DNA from: CAZGQY01 sp964528035
Lineage (GTDB): Bacteria > Pseudomonadota > Gammaproteobacteria > Methylococcales > UBA1147
Assembly: GCA_964528035.1 (NCBI GenBank)
Contig: CAZGQY010000066.1
Location: 1 to 19,583 of the forward strand
Reading direction: 5' to 3'
DNA length: 19,583 nucleotides
The notes beneath the pieces are model-generated. The model made no database searches. It saw only the letters and a program-made list of their open reading frames with translations, and was not told the DNA's origin. Each line of letters opens with the position of its first letter. The first letter of the stretch is position 1. Made by a program: the position numbers and the translations under genes. Below are positions 1 to 7,955 of the stretch, in pieces.

Positions 1-193
1 GCATCGCCCTGCTTAAATTCCCGCGTGGGGTTTTAATCAGTAGGTGGTAGTGATTCCCCATCAGGCAATAGGCTTGTATTTCTAAGCCAAAACGTTGATG
101 GCTAGCTGACAGGCAGTCTATAAATGCCTGATAGTACTTCTTTCCATGAAAGATCAATTGCCTGCCTCTACCACGACCCCTTTTTCCTCTCCT
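1..193 (-). pseudogene. REP-associated Y1 (HUH) transposase, N-terminally truncated and cut by the window edge
   Basis: Read on the minus strand, the frame is open from 193 down to 1 after an in-frame TAA at 194-196. It encodes a run containing CLMGNHYHLLIKTPRGNLS, the hallmark of Y1 transposases of the IS200-like/RAYT group. The HUH motif is NHYH, at about 21-50. The usual N-terminus of this family (roughly MARPLR...GALYHVTARGN) is missing and is replaced by a basic stretch directly after the stop codon, with no start codon. The copy is therefore 5'-broken and probably inactive. The catalytic tyrosine helix would lie beyond the window. The family handles single-stranded DNA and is associated with dispersed palindromic repeats. 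The family call is firm; the extent of decay beyond position 1 is unknown. Confidence 0.85.
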
Positions 194-204
194 TTAATAG
201 CTAA

Positions 205-219
205 GGTCAAGATTTGACC
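205..219. repeat. short palindrome beside the transposase remnant
   Basis: GGTCAA-GAT-TTGACC is a perfect 6-bp inverted repeat with a 3-base centre. It is followed by a C4T5 step and a pyrimidine-rich tract to about 256. Similar GGTC...GACCCC modules followed by T-runs often flank REP-associated transposase genes, from memory rather than a search. It may be a remnant of the element's end. It lies between the transposase remnant and the stop of the small membrane protein gene. Confidence 0.45.
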
Positions 220-303
220 CCTTTTTCTTTTCTTTACTTTCTTTTTTACTTTTTTAAAATTTGCTGATCACCTCCAGATAACTTTCCGTTTATCGGAGTT
301 CAA

Positions 304-675
304 TCAGTTATTAATCCCAATAAGGGCATAAAACAGCACTCCTATGAAAAAAAGGATAGTGCTTAGAAATATAAACAGAGAACATCTAAATATTAACCGT
401 ATCGTTCGGTAATTTTCTATATCTTTCGAAGACACATAGTCAGTACCGGACTTGCTAAATATTAACGAATCTACCTTAGACCCGATAACGAAATCCTTCG
501 GCTTCACATAAGTCCTGTCTAAAATATTATCGCTAGAACCATTCGCAATTTTTTTATACACGTCTTCATTTTTATCCCGGATTTCGTATAAAAATTTCCT
601 CCGATAATTCGCCGTTAAATTATTAGAGTAAACCATTACAGTGCCCAATATTCCAAAGGCTATTACAATCCACAT
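304..675 (-). CDS. small two-helix membrane protein, candidate immunity protein of the Rhs tip
   Basis: A 123-residue protein that I do not recognise by family. The N-terminus (about residues 2-17) is a hydrophobic helix that begins almost at the initiator Met. A charged, soluble-looking middle with many Lys, Asp and Glu residues follows. A second strongly hydrophobic helix runs from about 95 to 120, just before the C-terminus. The ATG at 675 is chosen over an in-frame TTG at 693 because GAGGAGGGG sits 9 bases before it. That ribosome binding site overlaps the stop codon of the upstream Rhs tip, so the two are translationally adjacent. A small gene directly after an Rhs C-terminus is normally its immunity gene, and a membrane location would suit a toxin acting on the membrane or entering from the periplasm. 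That role is inference from position. Confidence 0.6.
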   Translation of the reverse strand: MWIVIAFGILGTVMVYSNNLTANYRRKFLYEIRDKNEDVYKKIANGSSDNILDRTYVKPKDFVIGSKVDSLIFSKSGTDYVSSKDIENYRTIRLIFRCSLFIFLSTILFFIGVLFYALIGINN

Positions 676-689
676 TGACAAGCCCCTCC

Positions 690-1565
690 TCAATGAGTCT
701 GTAGGAAGGGAAGCGATACAGGTATAGTCGACAATCCAGGAATAACTGGTTCCGTTATTGTTAGGAAGCTAGTACCGGCTGAGGGAGTACCAAAACCCAA
801 ACCAATTTCTACAAAACTTCCACCAAAAGGTAGAGCACCTTTCGTGTGGGGAAAACTATTACCATCAGAGTCAGACAAGGGAAATGTGACACCTGAGCCT
901 GCAACTAAAACGGCTCCGCTGACAGAATATCCAATTTGCCCCGAAAGGCCATGTAAAGCTTCCAAACAATTTGCGCCTGTAATTTCGCCGCTCAAAGTCA
1001 CCGCTCCACCACCGCCTACAAAAGAACCACCACCTTTTGTCGATGTCACTTGTATACCGTTTGGAGCAAAAGTAATGTTTAGTCCTAATGTCCCGCCAAT
1101 AACACCCCCACCAGTAACATTGACAGAAACAGAAAAAGTAGTTAATCCGAACGGATCTATGTATCGTATAGGACTATTGCCACCATAAGCATAGGTATTC
1201 AGCCCACCCTGCAACCCAATCGGATCGGAGGTAATGTACCTTCCGGTGGTCGGATCATAATATCTAAAATAGTTATAATGCAACCCCGTTTCCTGGTCAA
1301 AATACTGCCCCGGAAACCTCACATTAAACGTCAATGCTCCACTCGTCACTGCCGTACCAAATGCCTGGACATCGGCCGTCCATACTATGGCCTGATTCTG
1401 ATCCGTTATCAACTTCGGGGTCGACAGATGATCGTTGTGAACCCTGCCAGCGCCGAGCTTGCGATGGTGTGGCGAAGCGGCACGGACGCAGGGCGGACCG
1501 GGGCAATATTGGTTGTCGCGTAGGCGAGTCAATTTTGGAGACTGGGACGGCCCAAAATCTTTCAC
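690..1565 (-). pseudogene. orphan Rhs C-terminal tip with a 150-residue variable domain
   Basis: About residues 42-141 of the frame match the end of an Rhs/YD-repeat shell: HNDHLSTPKLITD, YDPTTGRYITSDPIGLQGG and the core-terminating IDPFGL. The roughly 150 residues after IDPFGL form the variable C-terminal region. This is very rich in Gly, Ser, Thr and Val, has alternating hydrophobic patterns suggesting beta strands, has one Cys, and shows no toxin motif I know. The homology begins near 1442. The frame upstream, to the GTG at 1563-1565, is unrelated, more GC-rich sequence. The thousand or more residues of a normal Rhs shell and any secretion or PAAR/VgrG part are absent. This is therefore a displaced tip, or the 3' end left by recombination, rather than a complete effector. 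Whether it is expressed is unknown. Confidence 0.75.
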
Positions 1566-1942
1566 GAGGTAGCGACTCGCTTATTCAATACAAAAAGCCA
1601 GAATATTTTGCATGTAACTTGGTTAAGAGTCATGTAAAAGGCTTCGAAATACATTAATATTTTGTTAAATATGTTTGACTATTTATTTCATCAACCAAAG
1701 TGTAGGACGGATGATATCGGGTGGAAATCGATATCCATGCTATTGTGATTGGGGCCATTCCTGGCAATATTATGAATCATCGGTGCTGAACTGGACAGAT
1801 TTCTCCAATGTTGTTGGAGTTTCAGGTTTGATTCAATCGATCATTCGACGCACACATAAGCCACTTACCTTTTCTCCCCACTGATGATAGAATCGCCCTT
1901 AATCTTTAATCTCCTGTTTGCTTTCAACTATACTCGCAACGG
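1566..1942. other. intergenic region upstream of minCDE
   Basis: No convincing gene is seen here. A 69-codon frame at 1675-1884 lacks a ribosome binding site and resembles nothing I know. The stretch contains an inverted repeat, GATATCG at 1713-1719 and CGATATC at 1729-1735 with a 9-base spacer, which could be a protein-binding site or chance. The promoter of the min operon should lie in its last 40 bases. Confidence 0.5.
1906..1934 (+). promoter_or_regulatory. candidate minC promoter with a leaderless start
   Basis: TATACT at 1929-1934 is a good -10 hexamer. TTAATC at 1906-1911, 17 bases upstream, is a poor -35. The minC ATG lies 8 bases after the -10, so transcription would begin at or within a base or two of the initiator codon. 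Confidence 0.35.
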
Positions 1943-2704
1943 ATGTCAGCCAAGTCGAGAAAGCAGTCCAATCAGTCTTCCGTTATAGAATTACGAGCGG
2001 ATTCGTTTACCCTTCCGGTATTGAAACTGTCAACCACCGCAATAGGGGCGATAATCGAGCAGCTAAACGAAAAGGTAGATCAGGCGCCGGAGTTTTTCCG
2101 CAATGCGCCCTTAGTATTGGATATCTTTCTCATTGCTGATGACGACCCACCTATAAAGCTGGAATCCCTGGTAAATAAAATACAAGCGGTGGATTTGACA
2201 CCCGTTGGCATACGTGGCGGCAGTCAGTCGTTAAACGATGTCGCTCAGTCAATTGGATTGGCAGTCCTGTCCGAAAGCAGACCGGCGCAGAAAGCCATTG
2301 AGAAAGAAACTCAGGACACATCAGAGTCAGTAAAACAGGAACAAAAACAGGAGCAGGGGTTGGCGACTGAAGTTGGCTCCAGTGCCATGATCATTACCCA
2401 ACCAGTACGCTCAGGCCAACGGATTTATGCGAAAAACTGTGATTTGGTTATACTTGCGACGGTTAGTGCCGGGGCAGAGCTAATCGCCGATGGTAATATC
2501 CATATATATGGGACTTTACGTGGCCGTGCTCTTGCGGGAGTAGGTGGCAATACAGATAGCCGAATTTTCTGTCAGGACCTGCAAGCTGAACTGGTTTCTA
2601 TCTCGGGTCAGTATCAGATCAGCGAAGGCATAGATGATTCATTACAAGGAAAGCCGGTTCAAGTTTATCTATCAGACGATTCTCTACTGATTGATGACCT
2701 GTGA
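1943..2704 (+). CDS. minC: septum site-determining protein MinC
   Basis: A 253-residue MinC, the FtsZ polymerisation inhibitor of the Min system. The N-terminal domain (about 1-110) includes the conserved ELRADSFTLPVLKL start. It is followed by a Gln/Glu/Lys-rich linker near 125-150 and then the C-terminal beta-helix domain, with the Gly-rich GTLRGRALAGVGGN segment that binds MinD. MinC acts at the membrane through MinD and keeps Z-rings away from the poles. The ATG at 1943 is the only plausible start, because the frame closes at a TAA at 1907-1909 with no start codon between. No clear Shine-Dalgarno precedes it. It is the first gene of minCDE. Length and domain order are normal for gammaproteobacteria. 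Confidence 0.97.
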   Translation: MSAKSRKQSNQSSVIELRADSFTLPVLKLSTTAIGAIIEQLNEKVDQAPEFFRNAPLVLDIFLIADDDPPIKLESLVNKIQAVDLTPVGIRGGSQSLNDVAQSIGLAVLSESRPAQKAIEKETQDTSESVKQEQKQEQGLATEVGSSAMIITQPVRSGQRIYAKNCDLVILATVSAGAELIADGNIHIYGTLRGRALAGVGGNTDSRIFCQDLQAELVSISGQYQISEGIDDSLQGKPVQVYLSDDSLLIDDL

Positions 2705-2741
2705 ATTTAGCTAAACTTATCAATCGTTGGAGGATTTAGTT

Positions 2742-3551
2742 TTGGCAAGAATAATTGTTGTAACATCGGGTAAAGGTGGAGTAGGTAAAACAACTACCGC
2801 AGCCTCTATTGCCATGGGACTGGCTCAAAAGGGTCATCGTACTGCGGTCATAGATTTCGATGTCGGACTTAGAAACCTGGATCTTCTGATGGGCTGCGAG
2901 CGCCGTGTTGTGTATGACTTTGTTAATGTAATCAACAATGAAGCGAAAATAAACCAGGCATTGATCCGCGATAAACGTTGTAATGCTTTATACGTTCTTC
3001 CTGCCTCCCAAACCCGCGATAAAGACGCTCTAACAACAGATGGCGTCGGTCGGGTTCTTGATGAATTGTCTGAAGAATTTGAATACGTCGTTTGTGATTC
3101 ACCGGCTGGAATAGAGCGGGGAGCCACTCTGGCGATGTACTATGCAGATGACGCGATCGTTGTCACTAACCCTGAAATTTCATCGGTTCGCGATTCGGAT
3201 CGTATGCTGGGGATTCTGTCCAGCAAATCTCGACGCGCCGAAAATAATGAAGACCCCATTAAGGAGCATTTATTATTAACCCGATATTCACCGGAAAGAG
3301 TGAATTTAGGCGACATGTTAAGCGTCGATGACGTTCAGGAAATACTTTCACTGAACCTGCTGGGGGTTATACCGGAATCCAAATCTGTTCTTAATGCCTC
3401 AAATGCAGGAGCACCTATAATCATGGATCAGGAAAGCGACGCCGGACAGGCGTATATGGATGTTGTATGCCGATACCTGGGTGAAGATGTACCCCACCGA
3501 TTTATCGAATTACAGAAAAAAGGACTATTAGGGCGCCTATTTGGAGGTTAA
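2742..3551 (+). CDS. minD: septum site-determining ATPase MinD
   Basis: A 269-residue MinD with the deviant Walker A motif SGKGGVGKTT, carrying the signature Lys11 and the P-loop Lys16. The conserved TAVIDFDVGLRNLD block and a C-terminal amphipathic membrane-targeting helix (KKGLLGRLFGG) are also present. MinD dimerises on ATP at the membrane, recruits MinC, and is released by MinE. The start is a TTG at 2742, preceded by GGAGG at 2729-2733. It gives the family-typical MARIIVVTSGKGG beginning. The earlier in-frame TTG at 2727 overlaps the ribosome binding site and is rejected. The gene lies 37 bases after minC and 3 bases before minE. Confidence 0.97.
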   Translation: MARIIVVTSGKGGVGKTTTAASIAMGLAQKGHRTAVIDFDVGLRNLDLLMGCERRVVYDFVNVINNEAKINQALIRDKRCNALYVLPASQTRDKDALTTDGVGRVLDELSEEFEYVVCDSPAGIERGATLAMYYADDAIVVTNPEISSVRDSDRMLGILSSKSRRAENNEDPIKEHLLLTRYSPERVNLGDMLSVDDVQEILSLNLLGVIPESKSVLNASNAGAPIIMDQESDAGQAYMDVVCRYLGEDVPHRFIELQKKGLLGRLFGG

Positions 3552-3554
3552 AGC

Positions 3555-3806
3555 ATGAGTCTTTTGGATTATTTTCGCGTATCACGACCCAATACCGCTT
3601 CAATCGCAAAAGAGCGGCTGCAAATTCTCGTGGCTCATGAACGGAAGCAACGTAACGCGCCTTCCTATTTACCCATGATGCAAAGAGAATTGCTGGAAGT
3701 GGTTCAAAAATATGTCGATGTCGATCAAAATGCAATTACTGTCAATGTCGAACAGGATGACAACCGTGAGATTCTGGAATTGAATATTATGCTGCCGGAG
3801 GATTAG
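3555..3806 (+). CDS. minE: cell division topological specificity factor MinE
   Basis: An 83-residue MinE. The N-terminal segment SLLDYFRVSRPNTASIAKER contains the membrane-binding and anti-MinCD helix region, and RLQILVAHER is the MinD-contact segment. The C-terminal half, with ITVNVEQDD and LELNIMLP, forms the topological specificity domain. MinE stimulates MinD ATP hydrolysis and drives pole-to-pole oscillation. Its ribosome binding site, GGAGG at 3543-3547, lies inside the last codons of minD, consistent with translational coupling. Length is normal. Confidence 0.97.
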   Translation: MSLLDYFRVSRPNTASIAKERLQILVAHERKQRNAPSYLPMMQRELLEVVQKYVDVDQNAITVNVEQDDNREILELNIMLPED

Positions 3807-3853
3807 GGAAAATTTAAAGGAAAAGTTAACCCACCATGGAGCACTATACGCAA

Positions 3854-3882
3854 TTGACTTGGCGTTTAAGTGCAAATTATTG
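3854..3882 (+). promoter_or_regulatory. candidate promoter for the first halogenase-like gene
   Basis: TTGACT at 3854-3859 is a strong -35 match. At 17 bases spacing the -10 would be TTATTG, which is weak. The hairpin at 3894-3917 lies directly downstream and would fall in the leader, so it could influence expression. Support is only by hexamer similarity. Confidence 0.28.
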
Positions 3883-3917
3883 ATTATCCAGACTTCTGCA
3901 ACATGATTGTTGCAGAA
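3879..3917. repeat. hairpin-forming repeat, copy A, between minE and the biosynthetic locus
   Basis: TTCTGCAACA at 3894-3903 and TGTTGCAGAA at 3908-3917 form a perfect 10-bp stem with a TGAT loop. The 25 bases 3879-3903 recur in inverted orientation at 14013-14037 with 2 mismatches. There is no T-run after the stem on either strand, so it does not look like an intrinsic terminator. TTCTGCAACA-type termini are known from some insertion sequence ends, from memory, so it could be a scar of an insertion sequence or an imprecise palindromic element. Confidence 0.7.
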
Positions 3918-4060
3918 AAGTTTCCATGGACCGTTTGTCACGCCTCAATATAGAGGCAAAATAACAATGGCCTGTTACTTCATTAGTCCTATCTTCTTCA
4001 CACGTTACCCGCTTTTTGAATGCCTTGAGATTTGTTCATGCGCGACGTATAAAGACTTTT

Positions 4061-5383
4061 ATGACGGCTATACCAAAATCTTGTGATGTACTTGTAATTG
4101 GAGGTGGACCCGCTGGCAGTAGTGCCGCCACCCACCTCGCCCAGGCAGGTATCGATGTTGTGTTACTGGAACGCGCGGCGTTTCCGCGAAATCAGGTGGG
4201 GGAAAGTCTGATTCCCCATATCTGGAAATTCACAGATTTAACCGGGGTATCAAAAAAAATACAGCAGCAAAAATTTCTTGCCAAAGCGGGTGGTATTACA
4301 GTTTGGAATGACAAGATCCATCAGATTCTGTTTTCTGATTTTGGCTATACAAAACCGGGTTTACATGTCGAGCGTGACCTTTTTGATGACATTCTGCTAC
4401 AACATGCAAGCAGTTGTGCTGCGTCGATATTTACTCAGGTTGGAGTAAAAAAAATAGATTTTAGTGATACCCAATGGCCATCGGTATTCTACGTCGATAA
4501 GCGTGGCGATTCGGTGGCCAAAGGACATTTACGTTGCCGCTATATTATCGACGCCAGTGGCCATAGTTCATTGCTGGCCAAACAATTCAAATCTCGCCAG
4601 ACTGTTAGCCAGCAGATGAATTTCCTGTCGCTGTGGGGATATTTCGAAAACTCGCGGTTTGTTGGTGTTGACCGTAAAAGTTATAGCCATGACCAATTGG
4701 CAAGTGTTAAACCGGTGACTTTTGTCATGTCGTTTGAAGATGGCTGGTTATGGCATATTGTATTACGTGAGAAAACCAGTGTGGGTCTGGTCATTGGTAG
4801 TCAGCGGAGTAAGGCTATGGATAAGCAGCAGCTTGAAAATTTCTTCATGCATAACTGTGCAACACAACCCTATCTAAACAGACTATTGAAACCCGCAAGA
4901 TTTATCCAGGGTTCGCTGCAGTTTCGACCGGATTATTCGTATTATTCAGATAATATTTGTGGTGAAAATTATTATTGTATCGGCGATGCTGCGGCTTTTG
5001 TTGATCCAATATTTTCCCACGGTGTACAAAATGCTTTTTACAATGCCGCGACAGCGAGTCTGGCAATCAAAGAAGCATTGAGGAAACCTCAACATCGCAA
5101 ACGTTACAGTCAGATTTGCGAAAGCCGTATGCAACAATTCTATGGGTTTTCCCGGGCCTTATCGCTGGGGGATTTTGGCAATAACGGTGTCAGGCCTGAA
5201 CTTGTAAAAAATCTGATGAAATCATTGCCGCCGTTGGAACTCGAGTTACTTTTGGTTGCTTCGCAAATGACCAATCGGTCAGAAAATTTCCAGCGACTGG
5301 CCGAACAGGCTGGTGTTTGGGAAAAAACTTCGGCTAGCTTTGCTCATTCGGATGGCTGCGATATAGAATCATTGCAACTCTGA
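4061..5383 (+). CDS. FAD-dependent halogenase-like oxidoreductase 1
   Basis: A 440-residue flavoprotein with an N-terminal dinucleotide-binding motif, VIGGGPAGSSAA (about 12-23), then ER and GESL, and LHVERDLFD near 101-109. It also has IGDAAAFVDPIFSHG (about 307-321), a FAD-contacting motif shared by carrier-protein-type and phenol-type flavin halogenases. A Lys in AKAGG (about 75) matches the position of the lysine thought to deliver hypohalous acid. The halogenase signature WxWxIP is present only as WLWHI followed by Val (229-234), so the Pro is missing. It could be a halogenase with relaxed sequence or a related hydroxylase/oxidase. The ATG at 4061 is preferred to a TTG at 4016, because it puts the Rossmann strand close to the N-terminus. 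It runs convergent to the dehydrogenase gene with only 18 bases between stop codons. Confidence 0.75.
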   Translation: MTAIPKSCDVLVIGGGPAGSSAATHLAQAGIDVVLLERAAFPRNQVGESLIPHIWKFTDLTGVSKKIQQQKFLAKAGGITVWNDKIHQILFSDFGYTKPGLHVERDLFDDILLQHASSCAASIFTQVGVKKIDFSDTQWPSVFYVDKRGDSVAKGHLRCRYIIDASGHSSLLAKQFKSRQTVSQQMNFLSLWGYFENSRFVGVDRKSYSHDQLASVKPVTFVMSFEDGWLWHIVLREKTSVGLVIGSQRSKAMDKQQLENFFMHNCATQPYLNRLLKPARFIQGSLQFRPDYSYYSDNICGENYYCIGDAAAFVDPIFSHGVQNAFYNAATASLAIKEALRKPQHRKRYSQICESRMQQFYGFSRALSLGDFGNNGVRPELVKNLMKSLPPLELELLLVASQMTNRSENFQRLAEQAGVWEKTSASFAHSDGCDIESLQL

Positions 5384-5401
5384 ATGCATGGGAAATATCT
5401 T

Positions 5402-6478
5402 TCAAGTCTTTCGATTACCCTTATACCCGTCGCCAGTACCCAGCAAACTCGCAATAATATTTTTTTGTATTTCTGAACTACCGGAAAATAGTCGGCTGGC
5501 CAGCGCATCGTTGACTGTCCTGGCCATTGCCTGTTCTTCCAGCATTCCTCCCGCGCCTAATATCTGTGCCGCATCCAGGCTGGATTGCAAAAATGCTTCG
5601 GCGGCGAATAGTTTTGTTTCGGCGCTGACCAGGCCCATACGTTTTCTTGCGTCTTTGGTGCGGGCGCATTCTTTCAGCCAGAGCTCGATGCTGTCCAAAC
5701 GTAATTTCATTTCAGCGATCTTATGGCTGATCGCCTGATGTTTGCCCAGGTGGACACCACTGGCCAGACGTTCACGACTATGCTTGATGACTGTTTCCAA
5801 TTGCCACTGCATAACACCGTGAAGTCCCGCGAAAATGAAGGCTCTTTCAGATTCCAGCGCGGATTGAATCATTAGGTTGCCCGCTCCGGCTTTTCCCAAC
5901 AGCCTTTCTTTTGTAAGCAGACAATCGTTGAAAATCAGGTCACCCATCGCTCCATTTTGGCAGGCTGTAACCCTGGGTCCGTCGCAAAATGTGACTCCGG
6001 GATCATGTCGATGGACGATAAAGGCAGACAGATTACCGTTATAACGCGCGTAGACCACCATCAAGTCGGCTATAGCAGCATTGGTGATGTAGCGTTTTCG
6101 ACCCTTCAGCAAGAATCCATCTGCCCGGTTTTCAGCGCTCATTTCCAGCGCGTTAATATCAGAGCCGGCTTGTATTTCGCTGATGGCATGTCCAGCTATC
6201 AACTCGCCACAGATGAGTTTTTCAATATAGGTTGATTTTTGTTGTACGCTACCGTAGTTCAAAACTGGGAACAGTGCCCCCCACAGGTGTGCATTGATGG
6301 AAAGGATTAATCCGGCATCCTGGCAAACTTTGCCAAATACCTGATGAGCCATTACTAGGTCGCTAAAGCCATTGCCATTTCCCCCCGCTTTTTGCTCAAT
6401 GGCATGTTTGAACAATCCCTGACGTGCACAGTCAACAATCGGCTGTCGGGTTGTGGCAAATTCAACTGATTGACTCAT
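5402..6478 (-). CDS. acyl-CoA dehydrogenase-like flavoprotein, probable prolyl-carrier dehydrogenase
   Basis: A 358-residue member of the acyl-CoA dehydrogenase family, with AISEIQAGSD (FAD/substrate loop), the ITNAA segment, and SGSSEIQKNIIA near the C-terminus. The usual medium-chain catalytic Glu before GxSEIQ is replaced by Ser. A Glu in LESERAFIFAG (about residue 211) occupies the position used by isovaleryl-CoA dehydrogenase, and it is the likely base. In the pyrrole pathways (PltE, RedW) such an enzyme oxidises carrier-bound proline by four electrons to pyrrole-2-carboxyl. It follows the adenylation gene by a few bases and ends the minus-strand operon. AGGG eight bases before the ATG at 6478 favours that start over the adjacent TTG at 6481. 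The family is certain; the substrate is inferred from the neighbours. Confidence 0.85.
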   Translation of the reverse strand: MSQSVEFATTRQPIVDCARQGLFKHAIEQKAGGNGNGFSDLVMAHQVFGKVCQDAGLILSINAHLWGALFPVLNYGSVQQKSTYIEKLICGELIAGHAISEIQAGSDINALEMSAENRADGFLLKGRKRYITNAAIADLMVVYARYNGNLSAFIVHRHDPGVTFCDGPRVTACQNGAMGDLIFNDCLLTKERLLGKAGAGNLMIQSALESERAFIFAGLHGVMQWQLETVIKHSRERLASGVHLGKHQAISHKIAEMKLRLDSIELWLKECARTKDARKRMGLVSAETKLFAAEAFLQSSLDAAQILGAGGMLEEQAMARTVNDALASRLFSGSSEIQKNIIASLLGTGDGYKGNRKT

Positions 6479-6482
6479 CAAA

Positions 6483-7955
6483 TTAACCCTGATCTTTTTC
6501 TAACTGTTGTTGTAGGCGAAGATAATCAGTTTTTCCATTGCTTAACTGCGGCATGGACTCCAGTATTTTGTATTTGCCTGGGTGCATATAGGCAGGCAGG
6601 CTGTGTTTAACATTATTCACAATGCTTTGCAGGTCGGCTCCGGATTCAAGTACAAGCATCGCTACAATTCGTTGGCCAGCAGTCGAGTCAGTGATTCCCA
6701 GTACCGCACATTGAATAACTTGTGACGATTGTTCAACCACAGATTCAATTTCCGCCGGTTCGACCCGGTAACCTGAGCATTTCAACATGCGATCCAGGCG
6801 ACCGTGATAACAAAGTTCTGCATAATCATTTACAGATACTTTATCGCCGGTCGGAAAAAAATCATTTTTGCATTCCACTTTTTGCAATGCTTTATGCCGC
6901 CAGTAACCGGCAAGGTTATTGCGGCATTTTACCCAAAGCTCATGGGTTTCGATATCGATTCTAAGGTCGGCGTTACAGGCGGGTAAACCAATTGGAATGG
7001 TTTCCATTTTTTCCAATCTGCTACGGTCGACAGGCCAGAAACAACACACATTGGTTTCGGTCGGCCCGTACAGATTGAAGAATTCAACGTCAGGCAATAC
7101 GGCACATAATTTTTTTAGTGGGCCAATCGGGAACACTTCTCCGGCGAATAATATTGTTCGTAAGTCAGGAAGTGTTTGCTCATGAAGCCCCCCCTTTATG
7201 CTTAAAAAGCTGAGCATAGACGGTACGGTGTAGATGACACTGATACGTTGATCATGCATCCATTGAATAAGTTTGGCCGGTGCCATTGCTAATTGGGCAG
7301 GAACAAAGTTGATTGAAGCCGCTCGGTTTAAACTGCTGAATAAATCGAAAACCGACAGATCGAAAAAAAAAGGAGCGAGTGATGCGAGCCTGCTGGTTTC
7401 GTTTAATTCGAATCGATTTGCGGCCCATTCCGCAAAGTTGAGCATGCCAGCATGGCTCATGGCTACGCCTTTAGGTTCGCCAGTCGATCCCGATGTGTAG
7501 AGTATTGCAGCCAGATTGTCTCCGGTGCAGACTAAAGGTCGATTTTGATTAAGAGGGGTCGAGGGTTTTTGCTCAATGTCCAGCCAAAGGTTTGTATTGT
7601 GTAACCATTCGGGGCATGGGCCCTTGCCGATGACTACCTGAACATCCGCGTCATCGACAATGTATGCCAGACGATTTACCGGATTACGAAGATCCAATGG
7701 TATGTAACAGGCATCCACACCCAACACAGCTAAAATGGCAACAGCAGCATCTATACCACGACCCAGGGCGACTGCAACTCTCTGGCACCCGGAGAAATCC
7801 TGTGAAAGGCGATTTCCCAGTAATACAGCCATTTGCATGCTTTGTGCGTAGCTTATTTCTTGTTCATACTCGATAAAGGCGATATTCTCGGGATAATTCA
7901 GGCAGCTTTGTTGAAAACCGTATAATAAATTATCGTTTGCCAATGGGCGATTCAT
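6483..7955 (-). CDS. stand-alone adenylation enzyme, probable L-prolyl-AMP ligase
   Basis: A 490-residue A-domain enzyme of the ANL superfamily, with no fused carrier. Core motifs seen: LYTSGSTGEPKG (152-163), NLYGPTE (294-300), PTGD (368-371), GRLDR...GYRVEPAEIE (385-404) and the A10 Lys in NGK (K475). Visible pocket residues are D199, L200 and F203 in FDLSVF, A271 in FAGE, L295, V303, C304 and K475. The prolyl code remembered for PltF/RedM is DLLYLALVCK, so only the F203 position differs among those I can place. It would adenylate L-proline and load the nearby carrier protein. The ATG at 7955 overlaps the acyltransferase stop (TGATG), and GGAAAG precedes it. The longer open frame upstream is coding sequence of that gene in another frame. 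Confidence 0.85.
   Translation of the reverse strand: MNRPLANDNLLYGFQQSCLNYPENIAFIEYEQEISYAQSMQMAVLLGNRLSQDFSGCQRVAVALGRGIDAAVAILAVLGVDACYIPLDLRNPVNRLAYIVDDADVQVVIGKGPCPEWLHNTNLWLDIEQKPSTPLNQNRPLVCTGDNLAAILYTSGSTGEPKGVAMSHAGMLNFAEWAANRFELNETSRLASLAPFFFDLSVFDLFSSLNRAASINFVPAQLAMAPAKLIQWMHDQRISVIYTVPSMLSFLSIKGGLHEQTLPDLRTILFAGEVFPIGPLKKLCAVLPDVEFFNLYGPTETNVCCFWPVDRSRLEKMETIPIGLPACNADLRIDIETHELWVKCRNNLAGYWRHKALQKVECKNDFFPTGDKVSVNDYAELCYHGRLDRMLKCSGYRVEPAEIESVVEQSSQVIQCAVLGITDSTAGQRIVAMLVLESGADLQSIVNNVKHSLPAYMHPGKYKILESMPQLSNGKTDYLRLQQQLEKDQG

Noticed and set aside
844..1188. 114-codon plus-strand frame rich in Pro and Thr
   Set aside because: It is the antisense shadow of the Gly-rich Rhs tip; the Pro/Thr richness mirrors its Gly and Ser codons.
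1675..1884. 69-codon plus-strand frame upstream of minC
   Set aside because: No ribosome binding site, no recognisable composition or motif, and it lies in a promoter region.
3894..3917. Hairpin after minE as an intrinsic terminator
   Set aside because: The stem is strong, but no T-run follows on either strand, and the arm recurs at 14013, so a repeat is the better explanation.
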